In this document: piece by piece, positions 15,030-26,368 of the stretch | How positions within the stretch are numbered: the stretch's first letter is position 1 | Layout: every line of letters starts with the position of its first letter | Assembly: GCA_031772625.1 (NCBI GenBank) | Contig: CM062820.1 | Span: forward strand, 86,224,069-86,288,068 | DNA: 64,000 nt | Origin: Pinus tabuliformis | Taxonomy: Eukaryota; Streptophyta; Pinopsida; Pinales; Pinaceae | Direction: 5' to 3' | Made by a program: the position numbers and the translations under genes | Notes under the pieces: generated by a model | What the model was told of the DNA's origin: nothing | Database searches by the model: none | What the model saw: the letters and a program-made list of their open reading frames with translations, nothing else

Positions 15030-15695
15030 AAAATTTCAAAAACTGAGTTCTTTGGCTTGCAGTCTGATCTTATATGTATTACTTGGGGTTTAGTGGGATA
15101 TTTATTTCTGGGGTTAGGGTTTAAGGTTACGCTGTTCAACCTTAAAATTATGGCCAATTCTGAAAAATTGAAAATTTGCTGGCCTCTTCTATAAATGAAA
15201 GATTGTGCAAATCTTTTCCTGATGTTTTTTTATTTTCAGGTGCCAATTCAATTACATTGTATAAAGGATATGAGTGTTTGTTAATTCTATGAAAAGCTAA
15301 GAAAACTTTGGGGATCAAACAATCCTGTTTGTCCCAGGGTTCTATTATTCGAGAATTGCAGGGTACGCGTACAAGGGCTTCTCTTTCTCAAACAATCCAG
15401 CAGTGTGAAAAATTCCAAAAACTGAGTTCTTTGGCTTGCAGTCTGATCTTATATGTATTACTTGGGGTTTAGTGGGATATTTATTTCTGGGGTTAGGGTT
15501 TAAGGTTACGCTGTTCAACCTTAAAATTATGGCGAAATTCTGAAAAATTGAAAATTTGCTGGCCTCTTCTATAAATGAAAGATTGTGCAAATCTTTTCTT
15601 GAGGTTTTTTTATTTTCAGGTGCCAATTCAATTACATTGTATAAAGGATATGAGTGTTTGTTAATTCTATGAAAAGCTAAGAAAACTTTGGGGAT
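14931..15695. repeat. Tandem duplication of TMEM230 exon 2 and its 3' region
   Basis: 14931-15318 is repeated at 15319-15695. The second copy lacks 9 bp (one YKG-coding repeat: the first copy has TACAAGGGC twice, the second once) and has a one-base insertion in TGGCGAAATTC. It lacks the start of exon 2 and its acceptor, so it is a dead partial exon, positioned where it could serve as an alternative 3' UTR. Confidence 0.85.
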
Positions 15696-16590
15696 TATTT
15701 AAGATTTCAGGCAAGGAATTATAAGTTTTTCTCCAGCATAGATGGTGTCATCAGTGTACTTATTTGAAGATTTTATTTGATCAACTGAAACCCGCACTCA
15801 ACCAAGGAAACAGAACCAGTTACACAAGTCTTATACAATGGATAGAAGGGAACAAGATGGCAACTTTAGTTTCACATGCATTCAAAAAGCTGAACAGCAA
15901 CTACGCTAAGAAATGCTCTACAATAAGGTGGAACAAAGAATAAAGATACTTGATAAATAGAGTTAGACCACTCACCAAAATACAAGAGTTCAATACAATG
16001 ATAAAGCTTATTAATAAACGCACGGTAGCATTGTCATGCAGGGCACACCAATCACCCATTTGCTACATGAGTTTCCAAAGAATCACTGGACTCTGGCATG
16101 ATTAGCATTCAACTTGCATTTTACGAGATAGTAAAGATACATGGACAGGGTATCTCTAGAACATGACATCATGCCCCTGAGTAACAAATCTAAAAGAAAC
16201 CTGTATAAACAAAACAAATACATTTCCAACTGGCTTATCACATATTTCCGTAAAATTTGTGATAGATAACCTACCATAAACAATCCAAAACTCAAACTGG
16301 ACTGGACGACCTCTTATATCTAATCAAGACTGGGGACTTGAGGCTATTGTGCAAATTACTGCATACACATTCCATGACAACCTGTACTACAAACTTTCAA
16401 ATATAATCTGAGCTCCCATATCCCTCTCAAGGAATTATAAGTTTTTCTCCAGCATAGATGGTGTCATCAGTGTACTTATTTGTAGCTTTTATTTGATTAA
16501 CTGAAACCTGCACTTAACCAAGGAAACAGAACCAGTTACACAAGTCTTATACAATGGATAGAAGGGAACAACATGGCAGCTTAGTTTCAC

Positions 16591-17530
16591 ATGCATTCAA
16601 AAAGCTGGAACACATATCCCCATATTAAACCACGTCCTAATCAGAGAGTTGCTATGATTGACAATCTAGGCCATGACATTGCCACATCACATATACACTA
16701 CATCCACTTTAATTATAATTTCTTTCTGACGGGCCTTCCGCCGATTCTCGGAATAGATTTGCCAGACCCTCTTCTAGACAGATCTGATATTTCATTCAAC
16801 TGGTTCATTCAACATTCCCTTCGGCTTCAGGAAGCTCATGGAATTCTGATAAATACATGCCAAGAAATGGAACCAGCACAAATAAAAGCTCTCAAGGAAG
16901 GAAGGTTCTGAGCGCTGTTGAAATGACCCCTTCTATTTATCCCGTTGGGCTGCTAATAGCTTTGTCTCTGTCAGAATCTGAAGAGAAGTTTGAGAAGGAG
17001 GGCTGCCTCAAATGGCTGGACTGCCAGCCCGCCTCGTCAGTTCTGTTCATTTCTTTTGGGAGCCGCGGCACCCTGTCGGAGAATCAGATTCAGGAACTAG
17101 CTTTGGGGCTAGAAGCAAGCGTGCAGCGGTTCCTTTGGGTGTTGCGTAAGGAGCCTCCTCCTCCAACTGAATCCACGATGACTACCGAAGCAGATATGAG
17201 GGAGGTTCTACCTGAGGGTTTCGAGACTCGAATCCAGGACCGTGGATTTGTGGTGGATTCATGGGCGCCTCAGATTGCTGTCCTCTCTCATCCATCCACA
17301 GACGGTTTCCTTTTTCATTGCGGTTGGAATTCAACGATCGAAAGCATCTTACATGGAGTGCCGATGATCGCTTGGCCTCTCTTTGCTGAACAGAGAATGA
17401 ATGCCTTCCTTCTAGTGAAGGAGATGAAGGTGGGCATTGAAGCGTAGAAGGGCGCAGATGCATTGGTGAAGAGAGAGGAAGTGGAAAGAGCTACGAGGGA
17501 ATTAATAGAAGGAGAGGGGCAATGGAAATG
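16591..17530 (+). pseudogene. UGT72-like UDP-glycosyltransferase pseudogene, copy 1
   Basis: Family 1 plant glycosyltransferases move sugar from UDP-sugar to small phenolics. This copy begins inside the N-terminal domain: the first clear family match is PPILGIDLPDPLLDR near 16737, followed by GILINTCQEMEPAQIKALKEG. The frame shifts inside a GGAA repeat near 16898-16908 and continues with YPVGLL, CLKWLDCQPASSVLFISFGSRG, and LALGLEASVQRFLWVLR. The PSPG sugar-binding box is complete, from WAPQIAVLSHPSTDGF through HCGWNSTIESILHG to WPLFAEQ. A TAG at 17445-17447 interrupts the C-terminal helix region (GIEA*KGADALVKREEVER), and another shift follows near 17520. The first 150 or so residues, including the catalytic His, are missing. 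The UGT72 assignment is by recall of motif style and is less certain than the family. Confidence 0.85.
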
Positions 17531-18522
17531 AAGAAGGGGATGGCAAAATTGAGGGGAAGGCCCATCATTGAGTGACAACTGTCTTAAGGATGGAAAACAT
17601 CACGAAAACGGTTTCTAAAAAGCGCAATATTCTCAACTGCCTACACATTCCAATAATCTGAACCGCCTACAACATTTTTCACCGACGATCTAATGGCTAG
17701 AGTTTATTCCATCGTCTAACAATCGATCTAAGGGCCCATAACGAGACACCGCAGCATGGAGGGGAGTTCCTTTCAGAGGGAACGCCTTACAGCAACTTTA
17801 GTTTCACATGCATTCAAAAATCTGAACAACAACTACGCTAAGAAATGCTCTACAATAAGGTGGAACAAAGAATAAAGATACTTGATAAATAGAGTCAGAC
17901 CACTCACCAAAATACAAGAGTTCAATACAACGATAAAGCTTATTAATAAACGCAGGGTAGCATTGTCATGCAGGGCACACCAATCACCCATTTGCTACAT
18001 GAGTTTCCAAAGAATCACTGGACTCTGGCATGATTAGCATTCAACTTGCATTTTACGAGATAGTAAAGATACATGGACAGGGTATCTCTAGAACATGACA
18101 TCATGCCCCTGAGTAACAAATCTAAAAGAAACCTGTATAAACAAAACAAATACATTTCCAACTGGCTTATCACATATTTCCTTAAAATTTGTGATAGATA
18201 ACCTACCATAAACAATCCAAAACTCAAACTGGACTGGACGACCTCTTATATCTAATCAAGACTGGGGACTTGAGGCTGTTGTGCAAATTACTGCATACAC
18301 ATTCCATGACAACCTGTACTACAAACTTTCAAATATAATCTGAGCTCCCATATCCCTCTCAAGGAATTATAAGTTTTTCTCCAGCATAGATGGTGTCATC
18401 AGTGTACTTATTTGCAGCTTTTATTTGATCAACTGAAACCTGCACTTAACCAAGGAAACAGAACCAGTTACACAAGTCTTATACAATGGATAGAAGGGAA
18501 CAACATGGCAGCTTAGTTTCAC

Positions 18523-19462
18523 ATGCATTCAAAAAGTTGGAACACATATCCCCATATTAAACCACGGCCTAATCAGAGAGTTGCTATGATTGACAATCTA
18601 GGCCATGACATTGCCACATCACATATCCACTACATCCACTTTAATTATAATTTCTTTCTGACGGGCCTTCCACCGATTCTCGGAATAGATTTTCCAGACC
18701 CTCTTCTAGACAGATCTGATATTTCATTCAACTGGTTCATTCAACATTCCCTTCGGCTTCAGGAAGCTCATGGAATTCTGATAAATACATGCCAAGAAAT
18801 GGAACCAGCACAAATAAAAGCTCTCAAGGAAGGAAGGTTCTGAGCGCTGTTGAAATGACCCCTTCTATTTATTCCGTTGGGCTGCTAATAGCTTTGTCTC
18901 TGTCATAATCTGAAGAGAAGTTTGAGAAGGAGGGCTGCCTCAAATGGCTGGACTGCCAGCCCGCCTCGTCAGTTCTGTTCGTTTCTTTTGGGAGCCGCGG
19001 CACCCTGTCGGAGAATCAGATTCAGGAACTAGCTTTGGGGCTAGAAGCAAGCGTGCAGCGGTTCCTTTGGGTGTTGCGTAAGGATCCTCCTCCTCCAACT
19101 GAATCCAGGATGACTACCGAAGCAGATATGAGGGAGGTTCTACCTGAGGGTTTCGAGACTCGAATCCAGGACCGTGGATTTGTGGTGGATTCATCGGCGC
19201 CTCAGATTGTTGTCCTCTCTCATCCATCCACAGACGGTTTCCTTTTTCATTTCGGTTGGAATTCAACAATCGAAAGCATCTCACATGGAGTGCCGATGAT
19301 CGCTTGGCCTCTCTTTGTTGAACAGAGAATGAATGCCTTCCTTCTAGTGAAGTAGATGAAGGTGGGCATTGAAGCGTAGAAGGGCGCAGATGCATTGGTG
19401 AAGAGAGAGGAAGTGGAAAGAGCTGTGAGGGAATTAATGGAAGGAGTGGGGGAATGGAAATG
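18523..19462 (+). pseudogene. UGT72-like pseudogene, copy 2
   Basis: This copy has the same start, the same shift in the GGAA repeat and the same TAG after GIEA as copy 1. Private lesions are TAA in the SLSVS/SEEK stretch (about 18905), TAG after FLLVK (19354-19356), Trp to Ser at the first PSPG position (SAPQIVVLSHPSTDGF) and Cys to Phe in HCGW (HFGW). The PSPG box is therefore damaged, as well as interrupted downstream. Confidence 0.85.
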
Positions 19463-19782
19463 AAGAAGGGGATGGAAAAATTGAGGGGAAGGCCCATCAT
19501 TGAGTGACAACTGTCTTAAGGATGGAAAACATCACAAAAACGGTTTCTAAAAAGCGCAATATTCTCCACTGCCTACACATTCCAATAATCTGAACCGCCT
19601 ACAACATTTTTCACCGATGATCTAATGGCTGGAGTTTATTCCATCGTCTAACAATCGATCTAAGGGCCCATAACGAGACACTGCGGCATGGAGGGGAGTT
19701 CCTTTAAGAGGGAACGCCTTACAGCGTAACCAGTTACACAAGTCTTATACAATGGATAGAAGGGAACAACATGGCAGCTTAG

Positions 19783-20725
19783 TTTCACATGCATTCAAAA
19801 AGCTGGAACACATATCCCCATATTAAACCACGTCCTAATTAGAGAGTTGCTATGATTGACAATCTAGGCCATGACATTGCCACATCACATATACACTACA
19901 TCCACTTTAATTATAATTTCTTTCTGACGGGCCTTCCGCCGATTCTCGGAATAGATTTGCCAGACCCTATTCTAGACAGATCTGATATTTCATTCAACTG
20001 GTTCATTCAACATTCCCTTCGGCTTCAGGTTGCTCATGGAATTCTGATAAATACATGCCAAGAAATGGAACCAGCACAAATAAAAGCTCTCAAGGAAGGA
20101 AGTTTCTGAGCGCTGTTGAAATGACCCCTTCTATTTATCCCGTTGGACTGCTAATAGCTTTGTCTCTGTCAGAATCTGAAGAGAAGTTTGAGAAGGAGGG
20201 CTGCCTCAAATGGCTGGACCGCCAGCCCGCCTCGTCAGTTCTGTTCGTTTCTTTTGGGAGCCGCGCACCCTGTCGGAGAATCAGATTCAGGAACTAGCTT
20301 TGGGGCTAGAAGCAAGCGTGCAGCGGTTCCTTTGGGTGTTGCGTAAGGAGCCTCCTCCTCCAACTGAATCCACGATGACTACCGAAGCAGATATGAGGGA
20401 GGTTCTACTTGAGGGTTTCGAGACTCGAATCCAGGACTGTGGATTTGTGGTGGATTCATGGGCGCCTCAGATTGCTGTCCTCTCTCATCCATCCACAAAC
20501 GGTTTCCTTTTTCATTGCGGTTGGAATTCAACGATCGAAAGCATCTTACATGGAGTGGCGATGATCGCTTGGCCTCTCTTTGCTAAACAGAGAATGAATG
20601 CCTTCCTTCTAGTGAAGGAGATGAAGGTGGGCATTGAAGCGTAGAAGGGCGCAGATGCATTGGTGAAGAGAGAGGAAGTGGAAAGAGCTGCGAGGGAATT
20701 AATGGAAGGAGAGGGGGAATGGAAA
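19783..20725 (+). pseudogene. UGT72-like pseudogene, copy 3
   Basis: This copy shares the GGAA shift and the terminal TAG with copies 1 and 2. It has a private one-base deletion in GCCGCGCACCC (copy 1 GCCGCGGCACCC, near 20262) that shifts the SFGSR stretch, Pro to Ala in GVPMIAW, and Glu to Lys in LFAEQ. Its upstream unit sequence is shorter than in copies 1 and 2. Confidence 0.85.
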
Positions 20726-21000
20726 TGAAGAAGGGGATGGCAAAATTGAGGGGAAGGCCCATCATTGAGTAACAACTGTCTTAAGGATGGAAAACATCAC
20801 GAAAACGGTTTCTAAAAAGCGCAATATTCTCAACTGCCTACGACATTCCAATAATCTGAACCGCCTACAACATTTTTCACTGACGATCTAATGGCTGGAG
20901 TTTATTCCATCGTCTAACAATCGATCTAAGGGCCCATAACGAGACACCGCGGCATGGAGGGGAGTTCCTTTCAGAGGGAACGCCTTACGGCGTAATAAAG

Positions 21001-22261
21001 GCAAAAAACAAAAAAACAAAAAAAACAAAAAACAAAAACAAAAAACAAAACCTCATTTTTTTTTTCTTGTCATATGTTCAAAATGACATAGCTCAGTGGT
21101 ACACATTACATATATGTACAAAAGAGAAAACAAAAGTGGCATAACAAAAAAAACATGATGGGCCGCTCCTATTTTTTTATAATGCAGAAAAAGCCAACAC
21201 CATCTCTATGAGCAACACACCTCCGGATTCATCTTAGAGAGCGTTGCAACGCAAAAAATTTCAAAACGTAAGTTTTCCCTCTATCAGCGCATTTCACGCT
21301 TTACTAGAGGGAGTGCCCACAAAACAAAAAAAAATAATAATCTTTGCACCACTCAAGCTCGCAGATCACCTACTCAAGACACATGTTCACGTTCAGAAAG
21401 AGACAGACTTGAACTTCCATGAATCAAACAACCCGTGTTGGGATCTTGGAAAATTCAGCTCGTGGAAAATATTCTCTGCACCTGGGCAAGCAGATCAACC
21501 CTCCAATTGAGAACCACACTTCCAACACTCTTCCACACCCACCACACCACAACTCTGCACATTGGGCACACTCATACCACACTATTCCTGCCAACAAGTC
21601 TGACCAAACGATGTTCCTTCGAATACCTCTGATTAAACGCCACACTGTTCCTGCCAACACGTCTAACCAGATCACAGATTGCTCAGATCTATTACATGCA
21701 GGTCGAATCTACTGCTGAGTTTTCTGCTCACTGACTGCCTTTGTGATACCTTCGACCTTGAAAATGCCATCCTTGACCTCCAGTGTTCCATGACCTCCAC
21801 GTCCAACGTGAGAATGGTTGTTTACAAAATCAGGCCAAGGCGACAAACTTACTCTTGGCCCCATCACATTCACATTCACCACGCCTATGAGGTATAGATC
21901 CGCCTTCAACTGTTGACTAATACCGACTCGAGGAGAAACACCTTGTTGCCTTGTCACCCGATTGAGGAGCAACGCCTGACAAAAGTTGTTTACATTGGTG
22001 GAATATTAATAAATGGTAAATTAATGGGAAATGAATTCTGGGAAAGTCACTTGGACTGGGAAAGGCGGACAAACGAACAAAGGCACCCCGAGAATTCTGG
22101 AACGACTATGAATTAAATGATCAAAAAACTGGACTAAGGCCTTGGGGGTCCCAAATCAACATGTCCCAAGCTTTCCTCTCTTGGATAGGATGCAAATCAA
22201 CATGCAACTGAATAAACACAGATCTTCACACCAAACTAAATCAACTGCAACCTCACAACCC
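21001..22261. other. Intergenic DNA with an A-rich tract
   Basis: 21003-21050 is an A-rich (CAAAAA)n tract, followed by a T run. Several overlapping open frames at 21240-21970 (both strands) have no recognisable domain and low-complexity Thr/His composition, so I do not call them genes. The tail may be the internal region of a Copia-like element read on the minus strand from the primer site at 22262-22274. Confidence 0.4.
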
Positions 22262-22274
22262 TGCTCTGATACCA
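22262..22274 (-). other. Putative retrotransposon primer-binding site (initiator-Met tRNA)
   Basis: The minus strand reads TGGTATCAGAGCA, the sequence that follows the 5' LTR in many plant Copia elements. No LTR partner could be found. It may mark a truncated element extending to lower coordinates. Confidence 0.4.
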
Positions 22275-22508
22275 ATTCAAAATGGGAGACAAAACTAAAT
22301 TGAATGAAACTTGCAGTCCTCACGTGAGGAGCCTTGAAGCTGCCACGACATTGACTATCATTAAATAAAAAATCGAACAATACATATCTTCTACAAATAT
22401 GTTTAGTTAGGGAGATGAAATAACCTCCTAAGAAATATGATCTAATTTCTAATTACAACCAAAATCCAAACAACTTAACTATTTATTTCTTCATTATTTT
22501 CAAGTTAT

Positions 22509-22534
22509 TATACCTGCCGATAGTAGCAGGTATA
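22509..22534. repeat. Short perfect inverted repeat TATACCTGC / GCAGGTATA
   Basis: Nine-base arms with an 8-base loop. No associated gene, so its role is unknown. Confidence 0.5.
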
Positions 22535-23237
22535 TAGCCATCGATATCGCTTTGACTACGAATTAATTTCGTTTGACTTTTTAAATATGAACCGCTATTC
22601 AATACTTTAACCAAAATTTTACGCAAAAAGTGAATTTTTTAAATCATTTAAATATTTTTCGATGGTTTTCATTGGCAATTCAGCTTTGGGGTCTTATTGC
22701 AGACGTCAAGCTTGCTTTTAACCAAAATTTTACCTTTATCCAAAGTTCTTAGAATATAATTGCAAACGCTGAACATTAGTTTTGCCTTTATCCAAAGTTT
22801 TTAAAAGCGAAATTTATTGGTTTGTGTTTATCTAAAGTTTTAAGTTTATCCAAAACTTTTAAAACCAAAGTTTGAGTGTGTTTATCCAATAACCAAATTA
22901 AACTTTCCTTATCATTGTGGAAAGCGTCAAGAGTTTAAAAAATGGAGACTGGCAGTCAAATATTGACAGCGTTGTTCAGAGACTTTCAAGTCTTATTGCG
23001 AGGAACACGGACACAAGCCTCTATTCTCTGACATAAACTTAGGACATGGATCAGGAGATGCTTCAAAATTGGACCAGTGGGATTGATTAATGCTGGATTG
23101 GCCTTAGCATTAAAGCATAACATTTTCCTAACATTTTATGTGACATTATAGTTGGTATACTTTACAGCATTATGACATATTTCCGCCATCTGCGCTTGTG
23201 GCTTAGCCATCCGTCCCCCTACGTCTGTGTGTGACTG
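22535..23237. other. Intergenic DNA with a repeated TTTATCCAAAGTTTT motif
   Basis: Between 22700 and 22890 the phrase TTTATC(C/T)AAAGTTTTTAA recurs about five times at irregular spacing. No coding frame is supported. Confidence 0.4.
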
Positions 23238-23309
23238 TTGGCATGTGGCTATTTGCATGTTGGTCGACCAAGGACGGGTGACAACGCACAATATCTGTTA
23301 ATTACCAAG

Positions 23310-23900
23310 GCGAAGAGTAGTTTCTTGCAGGAGAAGCACTTTCCTGTAGAAGAGATCTCATCATCATTAAGACTTACCTTACTAGTTGAGTTGGGCTACA
23401 TTCTACAAGCTGGACGCTGGATAACTTTCGCTGACTTGCGACCGAGCGCCGCCCTTTATGTACAGGCTAGGATTTCATCATGGTATTGATGAAGATGAGG
23501 GAAATTGCAAAGACTTACCTTACTAGTTGAGTTGGGCTACATTCTACAAGCTGGACGCTGGATAACTGTCGCTGAGTTGCGACCGAGCGCCGCCCTTTAT
23601 GTACAGGCTAGGATTTCAGAACTCGAACTCAAGTGGGAAGTTTCTGATGAATTTCTATGGGATAGGAAGCCATTATTGGATCATTGGCTTGGAGGGCTCC
23701 GCAACCGAGGCTACGAGGCAGCGCTAGTGTACTAGTGTAGAGAGGATCTTTACGATGACATTGACGAGGATTTGTTCAAGCTGTCGAGGAACCGAGAATT
23801 GGAAAACAAGACTCTTGAGAAATTTATGGGGGCTGCTGCCAGATACAGGATTTATCTAGACCCTACAAATTCAAAATTTTCGAAACTTGCCTATATTTTT
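23310..23900 (+). pseudogene. Unknown gene fragment with internal tandem duplication
   Basis: After a possible splice acceptor (TTCTTGCAG near 23329) the plus frame reads EKHFPVEEISSSLRLTLLVELGYILQ, then AGRWITFADLRPSAALYVQARIS, and stops at WY. The same segment recurs 141 bp later (23371 versus 23512) and continues ELELKWEVSDEFLWDRKPLLDHW, GLRNRGYEAALVY, a TAG at about 23733, then CREDLYDDIDEDLFKLSRNR and LEKFMGAAARYRIYLDPTN in the same frame. Base composition and amino-acid mix look like real coding sequence compared with the AT-rich surroundings. I do not recognise the family. The stop and the duplication make it a likely pseudogene fragment. Confidence 0.55.
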
Positions 23901-24100
23901 TTGTTTTGTTTTGGCCAGTTTTTTTTTTTTTTGTACTCTGCTATTTCCCCTAATATGAACGGTTGAAGTAGCTGAGTGATAGAATCACAGGCCGTCAACA
24001 TGCATTAATGAAGGGAAAAATTACGAAATTCCTCCACCCATTGTGTTCCCTAATTCTGGGCTACACAAGCGGCTTCCACAGAGGTGATTTATCATCAAAT

Positions 24101-24323
24101 TCTGGCAGCACTGCAGCAGGTTAGCATTGTAGCAATTTGATTAAGTGTGATTTGCTAGTGATTGATATTCCTCCGCTTTTTTATAAATATATATAAATTG
24201 GTGTAACAAATTCTGGCAGCACTGCAGCAGGTTAGCATCGTAGCAATTTGATTAAATGTGATTTGCTAGTGATTGATATTCCTCTGTTTTTTTATAAATA
24301 TATATAAATTGGTGTAACAAAAA
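24101..24323. repeat. Tandem duplication, period 111 bp
   Basis: TCTGGCAGCACTGCAGCAGG followed by GTTAGCAT(T/C)GTAGCAAT occurs at 24101 and 24212, with near-identical sequence through to TAAATTGGTGTAACAAA. Confidence 0.8.
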
Positions 24324-25920
24324 AGTTGTAACTATTGCTGTCAACTTGGAGTACAACAATACTCTTACATTTTAAATATGATTGATTTTATATGAACGCA
24401 GCATGAGGACTGATTGCCCTCACCATAGAGGATGAAAGGTGATTGAAGTACAAAGTTAATGTTGTTCGAGTCTTTTCTACGATGATTTTGGTCTAGAAAT
24501 GGGTAAAAACGTGATTGCTCATGACAGTAATATGTTGGTGTCCATGTTTATTTCTATTTAACATCAAAGGTTTATGCATACCTGTTTCACATAATGGGAT
24601 GGGATTAATGGTGCGAACATGGATTTATAACGTCCCTTAAGTATTCCAGCAACGCTGAGCTTGTATTTTTAGCAGCATAGCAACATAGCTTTGTATTGAT
24701 TGAATGTACTGATCTCTTTGATGGTGAACATTCTTCATTGACAGGTGAAGCGCTCGGGGAAATAATCCATGCAATGGGGTAAAGCTATAAGGTCATGATC
24801 TCTGTCGAATTTATTTCAATAACTGCTCTTAAAAGCCTACGTCTGAGTCGCGAATCTGATACATTAGATTCAAGTGAGGTCACTAAATCTCAACTCAAAA
24901 GCCTAGATCTGGCTTGTCAAACAAAGAGTTGTAACAAGGAGCTCACTTTGCAGTATGAAGACTGATTGCCCTCAACACAGAGGAGAAAGGGCACCCCCTA
25001 AGTATCCGCACAAATCATGAAATAAATCACTTGCATGTGTTTATAGACACGGAATATTGAAGAGCGCCATTATAAAAAGCTTTAGAAACTGCACACGTGA
25101 GTTCTAAGAGAGGGAAAGTGCACCCTTCTCTAAGCATTTACATGTGCCAAGTAGATACAGCTCATGCTTGGTCAGAGCTTGGTCCATATCTTGACAATAG
25201 ATAGATATTAACTTGATTGGATAAACACTGAATGCAGAATTCATCTGACACATGAATAACAGAGAAGATTATAAAAAATATTTAAATGCATATTGAGAAA
25301 GGAAATGAAAACGGTTGATTTATAAATGCAAAAAAAATAATTATCAACTAACTATTTTATATCTCTTATATAAAATAAGAGGGTTAGTATGAGCGTTGTG
25401 ACAGAATAAGAGGATTAGTTGCAGATGGTGCACAAGCTCCATTCGGTTGTCCACAACTGTGGTGAACAAAGTGTTTTTACGTCTGTATTGGGCCTCGAAT
25501 TTTTACAGAGTTGATGCTGCCAATTCAAACCGCCATAAATTTCGAAGGCAAATACTAAAATTATGAACATTATTGTTGGTTTCTTGGTTGTGTCCTATTT
25601 CTATAAATTATGAACATTATTGTTGGTTTCTTGGTTGGTTCCATTCTTGATTTCCTGGTTGTATCTTATTTCTATTTTGGTGTAGCTCCATTCTGCTGTG
25701 CAAAACTTTGTGCTGAACAAACAACGTTTTTAGCTGTGTGGGTTGGAGCTTTTTGACAGAGTTGATGCTGAATTTCAAACGTCAATACCAAAACAATATT
25801 TGCTGCTGGTTCCCTGGTTGTGTCCTATTTCGGCAGGTATACCATTGCATTGCAATCTTGTTTCACAACATTCATTCAAACCAATCTAATAAATCTATCA
25901 ATTCTAATAAATTTATCAAC
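24324..25920. other. Intergenic DNA with several imperfect duplications
   Basis: Related pairs are 24409 and 24953 (GACTGATTGCCCTCA), 25438 and 25685 (AGCTCCATTC, then ACAGAGTTGATGCTG), and 25561 and 25606 (TTATGAACATTATTGTTGG). No gene is supported. Confidence 0.45.
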
Positions 25921-25925
25921 TCAAT

Positions 25926-25999
25926 TATATATATATATATATATTCATTCAAAGCACAACTATTTAAATTAAATGCGCAATTTAACTAATAAACAAAAT

Positions 26000-26049
<50 letters not shown>

Positions 26050-26100
26050 AGCACAACTATTTAAATTAAGTGCACAATTTAACTAATAAACAAAATTATT
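25926..26100. repeat. (TA)n microsatellites inside a tandem duplication
   Basis: (AT)n runs at 25926-25943 and 26006-26044 are each followed by the same 60-bp sequence (CAAAGCACAACTATTTAAAT, then ACTAATAAACAAAATTAT). A third (TA)n run is at 26599-26617. Confidence 0.8.
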
Positions 26101-26210
26101 TTTTTAAGATTTTTTTTTCAATTCTGACTAAGAAGTTGCAGAGATTTATCAAAACTTGTTTAATGCACAAAATTCAAATGTTGAATTGAGGCTTCTTTGA
26201 TCCATATCAA

Positions 26211-26368
26211 ATTTATGAGAGATTTTTCGTCGTAAATCATATGATATTTCATTATGATATTTCATTTGTCAACGCATTTCGCACCATCGATGAACCACAC
26301 TAGTTGATTCAAAACGTGTTGACAAATGAAATATCATGTGATTTACGCCGAAAAATCTCTCATAAAAT
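26211..26368. mobile_element. Foldback (MITE-like) element with hammerhead-like centre
   Basis: The left arm 26211-26280 and right arm 26311-26368 are inverted copies: ATGAGAGATTTTTCG with CGTAAATCA on the left reads back as the complement on the right. The left arm has a 14-base internal duplication of ATTATGATATTTC. The 30-base centre, ATCGATGAACCACACTAGTTG, is related to the hammerhead-like motif at 44383-44424. No flanking target duplication was identified with confidence. Confidence 0.6.

Larger units (their letters stand above)
15861..21000. repeat. Tandem array of three UGT-containing units
   Basis: Unit A starts at 15861 and unit B at 17793, both with CAACTTTAGTTTCACATGCA, giving a period of 1932 bp. 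Unit C starts near 19727, at the equivalent of 18464, and so lacks the first third. Each unit ends with a shared tail (CATGGAGGGGAGTTCCTTT, then AACGCCTTAC). Units are nearly identical, so the amplification is recent. Unit A also contains an internal direct repeat: 15711-15870 resembles 16430-16580. A 70-codon minus frame in A (16083-16295) recurs identically in B (18015-18227), but I take it as chance. Confidence 0.85.

Noticed and set aside
16083-16295. 70-codon minus frame, identical in two units (also 18015-18227)
   Set aside because: Identity follows from the recent duplication of the whole unit; composition and motifs do not suggest a protein.
17182-20775. Minus-strand frames in the glycosyltransferase array
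   Set aside because: Antisense shadows of the UGT sequence, repeated because the units are duplicated.
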